From Azonexus hydrophilus (GTDB taxonomy: Bacteria; Pseudomonadota; Gammaproteobacteria; Burkholderiales; Rhodocyclaceae), in contig NZ_CAJHOB010000007.1 of the NCBI RefSeq assembly GCF_905120355.1, positions 62,001 to 126,000 of the forward strand: DNA of 64,000 bases, in the 5' to 3' direction. Shown piece after piece: positions 48,059 through 57,634 of this stretch (positions are counted from its first letter, which is position 1; every line of letters starts with the position of its first letter). The position numbers and the translations under genes were made by a program. The notes under the pieces are model-generated. The model made no database searches. It had not been told where the DNA came from and saw only the letters and a program-made list of their open reading frames with translations.

Positions 48059-48844
48059 TCAGGCCCAGGCAGCGAGAAATTCGGGCCAGGGAGGCGCGGC
48101 GACGGTGTGCAGATGGTTCCTGACGAAAAGATGCTCGGCAGCTTCGTCCGCCGCGCTCAATTCACCACGCAGTCGACGGAAACGGGTATAGACGAGGTAG
48201 GTGTTGACGACATCGGTTTCACAGTAATCGCGGATTTCCGCTGCCTGCCCGGCCTGCCAGGCATCCCATACCTTGCTGCCATCCATCCCGAGCTTGCCGG
48301 GAAAGCCGAACAGCTTGGCCAGTTCGTCGAGCGGGGCGTTGGCACGACCGTTGTACATCGCCAGCAGATCCATCAGATCGAGATGGCGCATGTGATAGCG
48401 GCTGATGTAGTTGTTCCACTTGAAGTCGCGGGCATCGGCGTAATCGCCCTCGCCCATTTCCCAGTAGCGCGGCGCGCTCACACCATGCAGCATGGCGCGA
48501 TAGTGCAGCACGGGCAGATCGAAGCCACCGCCGTTCCAGGAAACGAGTTGCGGGCTGAATTTTTCAATGCCGTCGAAAAAGCGCTGGATGATGGCCGCTT
48601 CGTCCAGTTCGGGGGCGGCCAGCGACCATACCTTGAAGCCCTCGCGCGTGCGCAGGACACAGGAAATGCAGACGACCCGATGCACATGCAAGGGCAGGAA
48701 ATCCCCCCCTGTTTTGGCCCGGCGTGCAGCAAACGCCCGCTCGGCCACCTCGGCATCGGGCACTTCCGCCGGCCAATCGTTGATGCGCCGGATTCCCGCC
48801 ACATCGGGAATGGTTTCGATATCGAAAACGAGCACCGGCTTCAT
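48059..48844 (-). CDS. PolB-like 3'-5' exonuclease (DEDDy)
   Basis: 261 aa. Exo I motif VFDIETIPD, Exo II VSWNGGGFDLPVL and Exo III RDYCETDVVNTYLVYTRF give a DEDDy-type RNase H-like active site. This matches the predicted PolB-like 3'-5' exonuclease family. It acts alone without a polymerase domain; the substrate is unknown. It overlaps the cysM stop by 4 nt (ATGA) and is followed by ppa 70 bp on. Confidence 0.9.
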   Translation of the reverse strand: MKPVLVFDIETIPDVAGIRRINDWPAEVPDAEVAERAFAARRAKTGGDFLPLHVHRVVCISCVLRTREGFKVWSLAAPELDEAAIIQRFFDGIEKFSPQLVSWNGGGFDLPVLHYRAMLHGVSAPRYWEMGEGDYADARDFKWNNYISRYHMRHLDLMDLLAMYNGRANAPLDELAKLFGFPGKLGMDGSKVWDAWQAGQAAEIRDYCETDVVNTYLVYTRFRRLRGELSAADEAAEHLFVRNHLHTVAAPPWPEFLAAWA

Positions 48845-49740
48845 GCCGGAAAAACCCCGGTGGACAGATAACGGTCACCCCGGTCGCAGACGATGCTGAC
48901 GATGGTGGCGTTCTCCACCTGCTCTGCCAGCCGCAGCGCCACGACAAGCGCACCTCCGGAAGAGACGCCGGCAAAAATCCCCTCTTCAGCTGCCAGTCGT
49001 CGGGTCATGGCTTCTGCCGCCGCCTGGCTGACGTATTCAATGCGATCAACCAGCTCCGGACGATAGATTTTCGGTAGATACTCCTGCGGCCATTTGCGGA
49101 TACCGGCAATCTGGCTGCCCTCTTCCGGCTGGCAACCGATGACCTGAATGTGCGGATTTTGCTCTTTCAGGAACTGTCCGGTGCCGACGACGGTACCGGT
49201 GGTGCCCATGCTGGAAACAAAATGGGTGATTCCACCGGCAGTATCGCGCCAGATTTCCGGACCGGTACCGGCATAATGCGCCGCCGGATTGTCGGGGTTG
49301 GAAAACTGGTCGAGCAGGACGCCGCGACCTTCGGCCTGCATCCGCTGGGCGAGATCACGCGCCAGTTCCATGCCACCTTCCTTGGGCGTCAGCACCAGTT
49401 CGGCCCCGTAGGCACGCATGCTCTGCCGCCGCTCGACGCTCTGGTTCTCGGGCATCACCAGAATGAGGCGATAGCCCATGATGGCACTGGCCATGGCGAG
49501 CGCGATTCCGGTATTCCCCGAGGTCGCTTCGATCAAGGTATCACCGGGACGGATGCTGCCCCGTGCCGCGGCTCGCTGGATCATGGACAACGCCGGCCGG
49601 TCCTTGACCGAACCCGCCGGATTGTTGCCCTCAAGCTTGAGCAGCACACGATTACCGCGCGCTTCGCCGGCGGCGCCGGGCAAACGCTGTAACGCCACCA
49701 GCGGCGTGTTACCCACAAAATCCTGCAGTGTTTTAAGCAT
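48841..49740 (-). CDS. cysM: Cysteine synthase B
   Basis: 299 aa. This PLP enzyme makes cysteine from O-acetylserine and sulfide or thiosulfate. The PLP lysine is in [15 protein letters not shown], the substrate loop is [13 protein letters not shown], and the phosphate-binding glycine loop is [20 protein letters not shown] (not RIALNMI of CysK) and the length favour CysM. ATG 49740 ([15 protein letters not shown]) was chosen over a 72-codon unconserved extension. It overlaps hldD by 8 bp. Confidence 0.94.
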   Translation of the reverse strand: MLKTLQDFVGNTPLVALQRLPGAAGEARGNRVLLKLEGNNPAGSVKDRPALSMIQRAAARGSIRPGDTLIEATSGNTGIALAMASAIMGYRLILVMPENQSVERRQSMRAYGAELVLTPKEGGMELARDLAQRMQAEGRGVLLDQFSNPDNPAAHYAGTGPEIWRDTAGGITHFVSSMGTTGTVVGTGQFLKEQNPHIQVIGCQPEEGSQIAGIRKWPQEYLPKIYRPELVDRIEYVSQAAAEAMTRRLAAEEGIFAGVSSGGALVVALRLAEQVENATIVSIVCDRGDRYLSTGVFPA

Positions 49741-50731
49741 GTGCCTGCAACCAGTCGATGTAACGGGAGACACCTTCCTCGACAGTCGCCATGGGCGCCG
49801 AGTAACCCGCCGCACGCAAGGCACCGAGATCGGCCTGGGTGTAGGCCTGGTACTTGCCCTTGAGGGCTTCGGGAAAGGCAATGTATTCGACCTGGCCCGA
49901 CTGCTGCAGTTCCGCCAGAGCCTGTGGTTCCAACCCGTTGTGCCGGCGACAGCCATTCACTGCCGCCACGGCCACGTCGTTGAAACTCTGTGCCCGGCCA
50001 GAACCCAGGTTGAAGATACCCGATTGCTCGGGGTGATCGAGAAAGAACAAATTGACCTTGGCCACATCCTCGACGTAGACAAAATCACGCATCTGACCGC
50101 CATCGGCATAGCCATGCGAACCTGCAAACAGCTTCACCTTGCCCTCGGCTCGGTACTGATGGAAATTATGGAACGCGACCGATGCCATGCGCCCCTTGTG
50201 CTGCTCGCGCGGGCCATAAACGTTGAAGTAGCGGAATCCGACGATCTGCGATGAGGGCGCCTTGGCCAGCCGCTGCCGCACGATCTGGTCGAAGAGGAAT
50301 TTGGAATAACCGTAAACATTGAGCGGTGCCTCGTGCTGACGTTCTTCCTTGAATACGCTGGAGGCACCGTAAGTGGCTGCCGACGAGGCGTAAAGGAACT
50401 GTACGTCCTGATCCAGACACCAGTCGAGCAGGATGCTGGAATAACGGTAGTTGTTTTCCATCATGTACCGACCATCGGTTTCCATGGTGTCGGAACACGC
50501 GCCTTCGTGGAAGATGGCTTCGACATCACCATCGAAGTGACCGGCCTGGATACGGGCAATGAAATCCTGCTTGTCGATGTAATCGGCGATATCGCAATCA
50601 ACCAGATTCTTGAATTTTTCAGCCTTGGCGAGATTGTCGACCGCAATGATCTTGCTCACCCCGCGTTCATTCAGGGCCTTGACCAGATTGGCGCCGATGA
50701 AGCCGGCCGCGCCGGTAACGATGGTGTACAT
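49733..50731 (-). CDS. hldD: ADP-L-glycero-D-manno-heptose 6-epimerase
   Basis: 332 aa. A short-chain (extended SDR) epimerase making ADP-L-glycero-heptose for the LPS core. The NAD(P) motif [15 protein letters not shown] and the catalytic Tyr/Lys in [12 protein letters not shown] are present; [20 protein letters not shown] is typical for HldD. It is 9 bp after hldA and overlaps cysM by 8 bp. With gmhB and hldA the window holds three steps of ADP-heptose synthesis; isomerase and adenylyltransferase were not seen. Confidence 0.96.
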   Translation of the reverse strand: MYTIVTGAAGFIGANLVKALNERGVSKIIAVDNLAKAEKFKNLVDCDIADYIDKQDFIARIQAGHFDGDVEAIFHEGACSDTMETDGRYMMENNYRYSSILLDWCLDQDVQFLYASSAATYGASSVFKEERQHEAPLNVYGYSKFLFDQIVRQRLAKAPSSQIVGFRYFNVYGPREQHKGRMASVAFHNFHQYRAEGKVKLFAGSHGYADGGQMRDFVYVEDVAKVNLFFLDHPEQSGIFNLGSGRAQSFNDVAVAAVNGCRRHNGLEPQALAELQQSGQVEYIAFPEALKGKYQAYTQADLGALRAAGYSAPMATVEEGVSRYIDWLQAHA

Positions 50732-50740
50732 CCTCTCTCC

Positions 50741-51670
50741 TTACAAAGCGCCAGCGATTTCGTCGCGGCTGACGACGGCGGTACCAAGTTTGCCCACCAC
50801 AATACCTGCCGCCACGTTGGCAACGCGAATGGCTTCTGCCCATTCCGCACCCGCCGCCAGCATCACCGCCAGGGTAGCAATGACAGTATCACCGGCACCG
50901 GAGACGTCGTACACCTCCCGCGCCAGGGCTGCCTGGTGGTAGGTGTGCCCGTCGGTCAGCAGGCTCATGCCTTCCTCGCTGCGGGTGACGAGCAAGGCAT
51001 CCAGCCCCAATTCGCCGCGCAGCTTTTCTGCCTTCTGCAACATATCCGTTTCCGAGTGCCAGCGACCGACGACACCGGCAAGTTCGGCGCGATTCGGCGT
51101 CATCACCGTGGCCCCGGCATACTTGCCCCAGTCATCGCCCTTGGGATCGACCAGCACCGGCTTGGCGGCAGCACGCGCGAGGCGGATCATCTCGCCGATA
51201 TGCGTCAGCCCACCCTTGCCGTAATCGGATAACACGACAATGTCACAGTGCGCCAGCTGCCGCTCGAACTCGGCCAGCTTGGCCCGCAGCACTTCATGCG
51301 ACGGCGTGGTTTCAAAATCGATACGCAGCAGCTGCTGCTGTCGGCCGATGACGCGTAATTTGACCGTGGTATCGATCTCGGCATCGACCTGCAGATGGGC
51401 CGCAATCCCGCCTTCCTGCAACAGACGCTGCAGGGCACGACCGGCATCATCCTCGCCCACCACCGAAATCAGCGCCGTCTGCGCGCCCAGCGCCGCCGCA
51501 TTGCGGGCCACGTTGGCGGCGCCACCCGGGCGCTCTTCCAGCCGTTCAACCTTGACCACCGGCACCGGCGCTTCCGGCGAGATGCGGCTGACATCGCCAA
51601 ACCAGTAGCGGTCGAGCATCACATCGCCAACGACGAGCAGGCGCACCTGCGCAATTTTTTCCAGCATCAT
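50741..51670 (-). CDS. hldA: D-glycero-beta-D-manno-heptose-7-phosphate kinase
   Basis: 309 aa. A PfkB-type sugar kinase: SPEAPVPVVKVERLEERPGG and AANVARNAAALGA near the N-terminus, and the catalytic GAGDTVIATLAVML near the C-terminus. The cytidylyltransferase-like second domain of HldE is absent, so this is the monofunctional HldA form and a separate hldC is needed. ATG 51670 lies 2 nt after the ancestral lapB stop at 51673, so the two were tightly coupled before the lapB nonsense codon. ATG 51667 or GTG 51676 are alternatives. Confidence 0.94.
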   Translation of the reverse strand: MMLEKIAQVRLLVVGDVMLDRYWFGDVSRISPEAPVPVVKVERLEERPGGAANVARNAAALGAQTALISVVGEDDAGRALQRLLQEGGIAAHLQVDAEIDTTVKLRVIGRQQQLLRIDFETTPSHEVLRAKLAEFERQLAHCDIVVLSDYGKGGLTHIGEMIRLARAAAKPVLVDPKGDDWGKYAGATVMTPNRAELAGVVGRWHSETDMLQKAEKLRGELGLDALLVTRSEEGMSLLTDGHTYHQAALAREVYDVSGAGDTVIATLAVMLAAGAEWAEAIRVANVAAGIVVGKLGTAVVSRDEIAGAL

Positions 51671-51744
51671 GTTCACAAATTCTGATCGAATTCTTCGTTA
51701 CGGCGCGGCGGCGTGCTTTCCCAGTCGCCACAGGCTGGGCAGCG

Positions 51745-52845
51745 CTAGTAATACTGGCGGGCCTTGAAACCGCAATGGTTGCACCGATAGCGGGACAACC
51801 GTCGGGTGTAGTTCTGGATGATGGTCCGCGCCAGCTCCAGGTCCCCCTGGCTGTCCGGTGTCGCCAACGGCAGGCGCGCACTCATCAGCTTTTCCAGACC
51901 GACCAGACTCGGATGGCGCTGCAATTCGGCCTGCACCAGACGGTAAGCCGCCTCCGTACCTTCGCACTCCAGCACCAACTGGTACACCACCTCGATCAGA
52001 TCGAGCGAGGGGTAATGCTCCAGATAGCCACGCAACAGGGCCACCCCTTCAGCCCGGCGGTCCAGCTTGCGATAGGCCTCCAGGAGACGATGTGCCAGCA
52101 GCGACAGATAATCGGGATCCTGCTGCTCGACCCGCTGCCAGGCGGCAATCGCGGCTTCCGTCTGCCCTTCCTGGGCCAGCAGATCGCCCAGCAGCACGTT
52201 GGCCCGCACGCAGTTACGGTTTTCCCGCAAGGCAGCGGCCAGATGCTCTCGCGCCGCGTCGCTGCGCGACCGCATGATGTCGCCAGCGGCCAGCTCGCAG
52301 TAATACTCGGCCACTTCCTTCGGGCTGGCGATTTCCGGCAACTCACGGGCAAGATCAATGGCTTTCTGCCATTCCTTGCCCAGTTGGTAGATTTCCAGCA
52401 GGTAACGCTTGGCCTCCGTGGCCTGCGGCGTATCCTGCAGCCGGTTGAAAATCTCTTCCGCCCGATCAAGCAGGCCCGCCCGGAGAAAATCCTGCCCCAG
52501 TTCGATCATGGCGTGCAGACGGTGCTTTTCTTCGACATCGGGCAAATCGAGCAGATTCTGGTGCATGCGGATGGCACGCTCCGTTTCACCACGGCGGCGG
52601 AACAGGTTGCCCAGAGCGAAATGCAGCTCCACCGTCTGCGAATCGACGCGCGCCACTTCAAGGAAGGAATCGATGGCCCGATCTGGTTGTTCGTTCAACA
52701 GGAAATTCAGGCCGGTGAAATAGGAGCGCGGCAGTGCCCGCGATTCCTGCACCACCTGCCGCATGTCGATGCGTGCAGCAATCCAGCCCAAGGCAAAAAA
52801 AACTGGCACCAGAATGAGTTGCCAGTGGTCAAGAAAATCGTTCAT
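51745..52845 (-). CDS. lapB: LapB (YciM) LPS assembly protein, cut short by an in-frame TAG
   Basis: 366 aa to a TAG at 51747-51745. An N-terminal anchor helix (about 8-22) is followed by about nine TPR repeats (40-340) and the rubredoxin-like metal domain. That domain starts YRCNHCGFKARQYY, then the stop replaces the expected Trp. Reading on in frame gives RCPACGDWESTPPRRNEE and ends at TGA 51673, 2 nt before hldA. The total of about 390 residues equals normal LapB length. The second CxxC of the metal site is thus lost by one TGG-to-TAG change. LapB controls LpxC degradation with FtsH and needs this domain in E. coli. It may be a real mutation, a sequencing error or a suppressed stop. Confidence 0.9.
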   Translation of the reverse strand: MNDFLDHWQLILVPVFFALGWIAARIDMRQVVQESRALPRSYFTGLNFLLNEQPDRAIDSFLEVARVDSQTVELHFALGNLFRRRGETERAIRMHQNLLDLPDVEEKHRLHAMIELGQDFLRAGLLDRAEEIFNRLQDTPQATEAKRYLLEIYQLGKEWQKAIDLARELPEIASPKEVAEYYCELAAGDIMRSRSDAAREHLAAALRENRNCVRANVLLGDLLAQEGQTEAAIAAWQRVEQQDPDYLSLLAHRLLEAYRKLDRRAEGVALLRGYLEHYPSLDLIEVVYQLVLECEGTEAAYRLVQAELQRHPSLVGLEKLMSARLPLATPDSQGDLELARTIIQNYTRRLSRYRCNHCGFKARQYY

Positions 52846-53165
52846 GCGTGTGCCGGCGTATCCATATCAGTGGCCGCAGCGGCTGCCGGAGCATGCAACA
52901 GGCTCTCCACCCGCGCCATCTCCGCCCGCTCCAGTTCCCGCTTCAGACGGGTGATTTCACGACCTTGCCGGTACAGTTTACCGACCAGGGCCAGCATGCC
53001 GAGGAAGGTGCCGGCAGCAAAAAAAATCAGCAGCACCACGACCAGCGGCGCTTCCCATTGGTAATCGGCAGCCAGCTTCAGGTTAACCAGCTCGGTGTTC
53101 TGAATGGCAAAAAGGATCAGTACAGCAAAGACGACAAAACGCAGAATCCAGATGATGGCGGTCAT
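52842..53165 (-). CDS. lapA: LapA-domain inner-membrane protein
   Basis: 107 aa. Two membrane segments (about 3-22 and 42-63) flank the conserved NTELVNLKLAADYQWEAPLV, followed by a cytoplasmic coiled-coil (GREITRLKRELERAEMA). LapA (YciS) partners LapB in LPS assembly. It overlaps lapB by 4 nt (ATGA). Only 18 nt separate its ATG from an upstream terminator, so its own promoter must lie within or before ihfB unless read-through supplies it. Confidence 0.92.
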   Translation of the reverse strand: MTAIIWILRFVVFAVLILFAIQNTELVNLKLAADYQWEAPLVVVLLIFFAAGTFLGMLALVGKLYRQGREITRLKRELERAEMARVESLLHAPAAAAATDMDTPAHA

Positions 53166-53183
53166 GAGAATGATTTGAGCAAG

Positions 53184-53210
53184 AAAAAGGGGCAGTCACC
53201 GACTGCCCCT
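53184..53210 (-). terminator. Intrinsic terminator after ihfB
   Basis: On the minus strand AGGGGCAGT (53210-53202) pairs with ACTGCCCCT (53196-53188), and TTTTTC follows. It lies between the ihfB stop (53268) and the lapA start (53165). Confidence 0.8.
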
Positions 53211-53267
53211 GAATTTAACACAATGGACCGACCTGGATTGAGTGCAATGCAGGTCAAGCAGAGCAAT

Positions 53268-53552
53268 TCAAACCGCTTGATCGACCCGTTCGCGCAATTC
53301 CTTACCCGCTTTGAAGTGGGGAACCCACTTCGCCGGCACATCAACCTTCTCTCCCGATTTGGGATTACGGCCGAGGCGTGGCGGGCGGTAATTGAGCGCA
53401 AAGCTGCCGAAGCCGCGAATCTCGATACGGTCGCCGCGCACCAGCGCTTCCGACATCGCATCAAGAATCATCTTCACGGCAAGATCGGCATCTTTCGCCA
53501 CCAGCTGGGGAAAACGTTCCGCCAGCTGGGCGATGAGCTCAGATTTGGTCAT
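53268..53552 (-). CDS. ihfB: Integration host factor beta subunit
   Basis: 94 aa. It is a DNA-bending HU/IHF-fold protein. [20 protein letters not shown] and the DNA-binding arm [20 protein letters not shown] with [20 protein letters not shown] are typical of IhfB. It is 14 bp after rpsA, the classic rpsA-ihfB order, and is closed by the terminator at 53184. Confidence 0.97.
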   Translation of the reverse strand: MTKSELIAQLAERFPQLVAKDADLAVKMILDAMSEALVRGDRIEIRGFGSFALNYRPPRLGRNPKSGEKVDVPAKWVPHFKAGKELRERVDQAV

Positions 53553-53566
53553 CGTGTCAGATCCGC

Positions 53567-55246
53567 TCAGCCTTGCTGATTCAGCTTGGCCTTGAGCAGT
53601 GCACCGAGGTTGGTCGTGCCGGAAGCAGCCGAAGAGGCATCCGCAGAGAACTTCTGCAGGGCTTCGTGTTGCTCGGCTTGATCCTTGGCCTTGATCGACA
53701 GATTGATGCCACGGGTCTTGCGATCCACGTTGATGATCATGGCTTCGACTTCGTCGCCCACCTTCAGGTGTTGCGACAGGTCTTCGGTACGTTCACGCGA
53801 GAACTCGGAGGCACGCAGATAGGCTTCGTTCTCACCGTCCAGCGCAACCACGGCACCACGGGCATCGACCGACTTGACCGTACCGCGCACGATGCTGTTC
53901 TTTTCGTGCGTGGCGATGAAGTTGGCGTACGGATCACCGTCGAGCTGCTTGATGCCGAGGGAGATACGCTCCTTCTCGACGTCGATGGCGAGCACCACGG
54001 CCTCAACTTCGTCACCCTTCTTGAAGTTGCGGATCGCTTCTTCGCCAGTTGCGGACCAGGACAGGTCGGACAGGTGCACCAGACCATCGATGCCACCTGG
54101 CAGGCCGATGAAGATACCGAAGTCGGTGATCGACTTGATGGCACCCTTGACCTTGTCGCCCTTCTTCTGGTTCATGGCGAAATCGTCCCACGGATTGGCC
54201 TGGCATTGCTTCATGCCGAGCGAGATGCGGCGACGGTCTTCGTCGATTTCCAGGATCATGACTTCGGTTTCGTCGCCCAGCGACACCACCTTGGACGGAT
54301 GCACGTTCTTGTTGGTCCAGTCCATCTCGGACACGTGCACCAGGCCTTCGATACCCTGTTCGATTTCAACGAAGGCACCGTAGTCGGTCAGGTTGGTGAC
54401 CTTGCCGAACAGACGGGTGCCGGCCGGATAACGGCGGGCAATACCGACCCACGGATCGTCGCCCAGCTGCTTCATGCCCAGCGAGACGCGGTTCTTGTCG
54501 GCGTCGAACTTGAGGATCTTGGCGGTCACTTCGTCGCCCACGTTGAGCACTTCGCTCGGGTGACGGACACGGCGCCAGGCCAGGTCGGTGATGTGCAGCA
54601 GGCCATCGATGCCGCCCAGATCGACGAATGCGCCGTAGTCGGTGATGTTCTTGACGATACCCTTGACGGTCGAACCTTCCTTGAGGTTCTCCATCAGCTT
54701 TTCGCGATCCTTGTCGGCGGTGGCTTCGAGCACAGCGCGGCGCGACAGGACGACGTTGTTACGCTTACGATCGAGCTTGATGACCTTGAATTCCATGGTC
54801 TTGCCCTCGTACGGCGTGGTGTCCTTGACCGGACGCATGTCGACCAGCGAGCCCGGGAGGAAGGCACGGACGCCGTTGGACATGACGGTGAGGCCGCCCT
54901 TGACCTTGCCGGTGATCGTACCGGAGACCAGCGCGCCGTCGTTGAGGGCTTGCTCGAGGAAGTTCCACGAGGCGATGCGCTTGGCGCGATCGCGCGACAG
55001 GCGGGTCGAGCCGTAGCCGTCTTCGAGCATTTCGATGGCCACTTGCACGAAATCGCCAACGGCAACTTCGACTTCACCCTGGTCGTTCAAAAATTCTTCT
55101 ACAGGAACGTAGGATTCGGATTTCAGGCCGGCATTGACCACAACGAAGTTGTGATCGATGAGCACCACTTCTGCAGTGATGACTTCGCCTTGACGCATTT
55201 CCTGGCGGGCCAGGGACTCTTCAAATAGTTGAGCAAAGGATTCCAT
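53567..55246 (-). CDS. rpsA: 30S ribosomal protein S1
   Basis: 559 aa with six S1 RNA-binding repeats (for example [60 protein letters not shown]). It recruits mRNA to the 30S subunit. ATG 55246 ([20 protein letters not shown]) matches the family. The start lacks a proper Shine-Dalgarno, as expected for autoregulated rpsA. It is separated from aroA-cmk by a terminator and followed by ihfB. Confidence 0.98.
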   Translation of the reverse strand: MESFAQLFEESLARQEMRQGEVITAEVVLIDHNFVVVNAGLKSESYVPVEEFLNDQGEVEVAVGDFVQVAIEMLEDGYGSTRLSRDRAKRIASWNFLEQALNDGALVSGTITGKVKGGLTVMSNGVRAFLPGSLVDMRPVKDTTPYEGKTMEFKVIKLDRKRNNVVLSRRAVLEATADKDREKLMENLKEGSTVKGIVKNITDYGAFVDLGGIDGLLHITDLAWRRVRHPSEVLNVGDEVTAKILKFDADKNRVSLGMKQLGDDPWVGIARRYPAGTRLFGKVTNLTDYGAFVEIEQGIEGLVHVSEMDWTNKNVHPSKVVSLGDETEVMILEIDEDRRRISLGMKQCQANPWDDFAMNQKKGDKVKGAIKSITDFGIFIGLPGGIDGLVHLSDLSWSATGEEAIRNFKKGDEVEAVVLAIDVEKERISLGIKQLDGDPYANFIATHEKNSIVRGTVKSVDARGAVVALDGENEAYLRASEFSRERTEDLSQHLKVGDEVEAMIINVDRKTRGINLSIKAKDQAEQHEALQKFSADASSAASGTTNLGALLKAKLNQQG

Positions 55247-55299
55247 TAAGGACTGACTTTCGTGCCGCAAAACCGAAATTTCACAGCGGGTTAGGGATG

Positions 55300-55335
55300 A
55301 AAAAAATCATTGCCGGCCCAAGAAAGCCGGCAATG
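55300..55335 (-). terminator. Intrinsic terminator after aroA-cmk
   Basis: On the minus strand CATTGCCGGC (55335-55326) pairs with GCCGGCAATG (55317-55308), followed by A and a seven-T run (55306-55300). It closes aroA-cmk and precedes rpsA. Confidence 0.88.
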
Positions 55336-55370
55336 CCTTGTACAACAAGCACTTGCAACCACTTACAACT

Positions 55371-57311
55371 TCACTGACGGGACGCCGCCGCAAACCATGC
55401 CAGCACCTGCGCCACCGCCTGCTCGATGCTGAGTTTGTCGGTATCGAGCAAAAACGCATCGGCCTCCTGACGCAATGGCGCCACCGGGCGCGCTTGATCG
55501 CGCGCGTCACGAGCTTGCAATTCCGCCAGAAGGGTCGGCAGATTAGCAGAGAAGCCTTTTTCGATCAACTGCTTATAGCGCCGTTCGGCACGCACCTGGG
55601 CGCTGGCGGTGAGGAACACCTTGAGCCGGGCCTGCGGAAAAACCACCGACCCCATGTCGCGCCCATCGCCCACCAGGCCCGGGCGAGTGTTGAAGGCGCG
55701 CTGGCGGAACAGCAAAGCAGCACGCACCGCTGGCAGCGCGGCAACCTGCGATGCGCCGGACGAGATCTCTTCGGTGCGGATGGCATCGCCCACCGGCACG
55801 CCGGCAAGCAACACCTCGTCTTCGCTGAAGACCACATCCAGCGCGGCGGCGACCTGCGCCACACCGGCCTCGTCGTCCCAGGCCACCTGCGCACGTTGCG
55901 CCGCCAGGGCAGTCAGGCGGTAAAGGGCGCCCGAATCGAGATAGGCAAACCCCAGCGCCGCCGCCACCCGCGCCGCCACTGTCCCCTTGCCGGAAGCGGA
56001 CGGGCCGTCGATGGCGATCACCGGGGCCGCCTGGGTGACTGTGGCGAAGCGCGCAAAATAATCCGGGAAGGTTTTCGCCACACAGTTAGGATCGTTGATC
56101 CGCAGCGGCGTGGCAAACGCCGCCAAGGAGAAACACATCGCCATGCGGTGATCATCATAGGTCGCGATCGCTGCCGGCTGCACACGCTCAACCGGCGTCA
56201 CACGAATGTAATCAGCCCCCTCCTCCACGACCGCGCCCAGCTTGCGTAACTCGGTGGCCATGGCGGCGATACGGTCGGTTTCCTTGACCCGCCAACTGGC
56301 AATATTGGTGAGTTTGGTCGCGCCCTGGGCAAAGAGCGCAGTGGTGGCCAGCGTCATGGCCGCATCGGGAATGTGATTGCAATCGAGCTCCAGCCCGCGC
56401 AAGCCGCCAGCCGGCGCCCTTGCGCTCATCCAGTTGGGGCCGGTGTCGATGATGGCGCCCATCTGCCGCAGCGCCTCGGCAAACTTCACATCGCCCTGGA
56501 TCGATTCGCTGCCCACACCTTCCACCCGGACCGGACCGCCGCCGATGGCCCCCAGAGCGAGAAAATACGATGCCGACGAAGCATCGCCCTCGACATAGAC
56601 CGTCCCCGGCGCCACGTAGCGGCTGCCTGCGCGCACGGTGAAACGCTGCCAGCCCTCACGCTCGACGGTGACGCCGAAACGCGCCATGGTGGCGAGCGTG
56701 ATCTCGATATACGGCTTGGAAATCAATTCACCGGCCACCTCCACCACCACCGTCCGCGCGAGCAGCGGCAGCGCCATCAGGAGGCCGGTGAGGAACTGGC
56801 TGGAGACATCGCCACGCACGGAAATCCGCTCCGCTGCTGCGTCGGGCAGGCGGTGCCGGATACGCAGGGGCGGATAACCGGGCTCTCCCAGGTAATCGAT
56901 TTGTGCCCCCAGCTGACGCAGGCCATCGACCAGATCACCGATCGGCCGTTCGTGCATGCGCGGCACGCCTTTCAGCACGTAATCGCCGCCCGCCAGGGCC
57001 AGGGCCGCCGTCAACGGGCGAAACGCCGTGCCGGCATTACCGAGGAACAATTCTGCCGCCTCCGTCCGGAAGACGCCGCCACACCCGTCGATGCGCCAGT
57101 TTTCTCCCCCCAGATGCGTGACGCCCACGCCCAGCGCCTGCAAGGCTTCCAGCATGCGCTCGGTATCGTCGGACGCGAGCAGGTCGCGCACTTCAGTGGT
57201 CCCGGCAGCCAGCGCCGCCAGCAGCAGCACACGATTCGAAATGCTCTTCGAGCCAGGCAGACGCACCGTGCCGGAAGCCGAAAGCAATTGGGGGAGGTCG
57301 ATAAATTCCAT
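55371..57311 (-). CDS. aroA-cmk: Fused EPSP synthase / cytidylate kinase
   Basis: 646 aa. Residues 1-430 are 3-phosphoshikimate 1-carboxyvinyltransferase ([54 protein letters not shown]). About 432-646 are CMP kinase (P-loop [43 protein letters not shown]). There is no stop between them. In most bacteria the two genes are separate neighbours upstream of rpsA. This fusion is annotated in some betaproteobacteria. ATG 57311 ([13 protein letters not shown]) was chosen over a 20-codon extension. Confidence 0.95.
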   Translation of the reverse strand: MEFIDLPQLLSASGTVRLPGSKSISNRVLLLAALAAGTTEVRDLLASDDTERMLEALQALGVGVTHLGGENWRIDGCGGVFRTEAAELFLGNAGTAFRPLTAALALAGGDYVLKGVPRMHERPIGDLVDGLRQLGAQIDYLGEPGYPPLRIRHRLPDAAAERISVRGDVSSQFLTGLLMALPLLARTVVVEVAGELISKPYIEITLATMARFGVTVEREGWQRFTVRAGSRYVAPGTVYVEGDASSASYFLALGAIGGGPVRVEGVGSESIQGDVKFAEALRQMGAIIDTGPNWMSARAPAGGLRGLELDCNHIPDAAMTLATTALFAQGATKLTNIASWRVKETDRIAAMATELRKLGAVVEEGADYIRVTPVERVQPAAIATYDDHRMAMCFSLAAFATPLRINDPNCVAKTFPDYFARFATVTQAAPVIAIDGPSASGKGTVAARVAAALGFAYLDSGALYRLTALAAQRAQVAWDDEAGVAQVAAALDVVFSEDEVLLAGVPVGDAIRTEEISSGASQVAALPAVRAALLFRQRAFNTRPGLVGDGRDMGSVVFPQARLKVFLTASAQVRAERRYKQLIEKGFSANLPTLLAELQARDARDQARPVAPLRQEADAFLLDTDKLSIEQAVAQVLAWFAAASRQ

Positions 57312-57458
57312 GTCAGGCTGCCAAAAAACGTGGGAGGCTGGCACGCTAGGGGAAGCAGTGTGCTTTGTCAATTGAGCCAGCAGGCTCCCGGATCAGGCGA
57401 TCCGTGACAGGCCAGCACCCTGAAACGCCTCGCCCGCAGAGGGGGCACTCAGCGCAAA

Positions 57459-57620
57459 TCAGGGGTAGACTCGACAGAACCCTGGGCCATAGACCGGATC
57501 ACTGATCCAGCCGAGCAAAGTGAAAAACAGGCTCCAGGCCGCAACCCAGAGCAGGCGGCGCGCCGCCACCGGATGACGCGCCAGCCAGGTGACGCAGGGC
57601 GGACACAGCCTGTGCAGCAT
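57459..57620 (-). CDS. Possible 53-aa small membrane protein
   Basis: ATG 57620 to TGA 57459, 53 codons plus stop, 14 nt after the typA stop on the same strand. A GCAGGCGG site lies 5-6 nt before the ATG. The product has a basic, Cys-containing N-terminus (MLHRLCPPCVTWLARHPVAA) and one clear hydrophobic helix (LLWVAAWSLFFTLLGWI), then SDPVYGPGFCR. Membrane topology would be N-in by the positive-inside rule. I do not recognise a family. The rest of 57312-57458 shows nothing. Confidence 0.5.
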   Translation of the reverse strand: MLHRLCPPCVTWLARHPVAARRLLWVAAWSLFFTLLGWISDPVYGPGFCRVYP

Positions 57621-57634
57621 GTCCGCCTGCGTAC

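Noticed and set aside
51745-51747. TAG in lapB as pyrrolysine or programmed read-through
   Set aside because: No pyrrolysine machinery is visible and the site aligns with an ordinary structural Trp, so a nonsense change or sequencing error is the simpler reading.
53573-55228. 551-codon open frame on the plus strand opposite rpsA
   Set aside because: It mirrors the codon structure of rpsA in a GC-rich genome, is full of His/Asp/Leu runs typical of antisense shadows and has no ribosome site or known domain. The same holds for the long frames opposite typA (57683-59515), guaB (4636-6159) and rimO (11491-12783).
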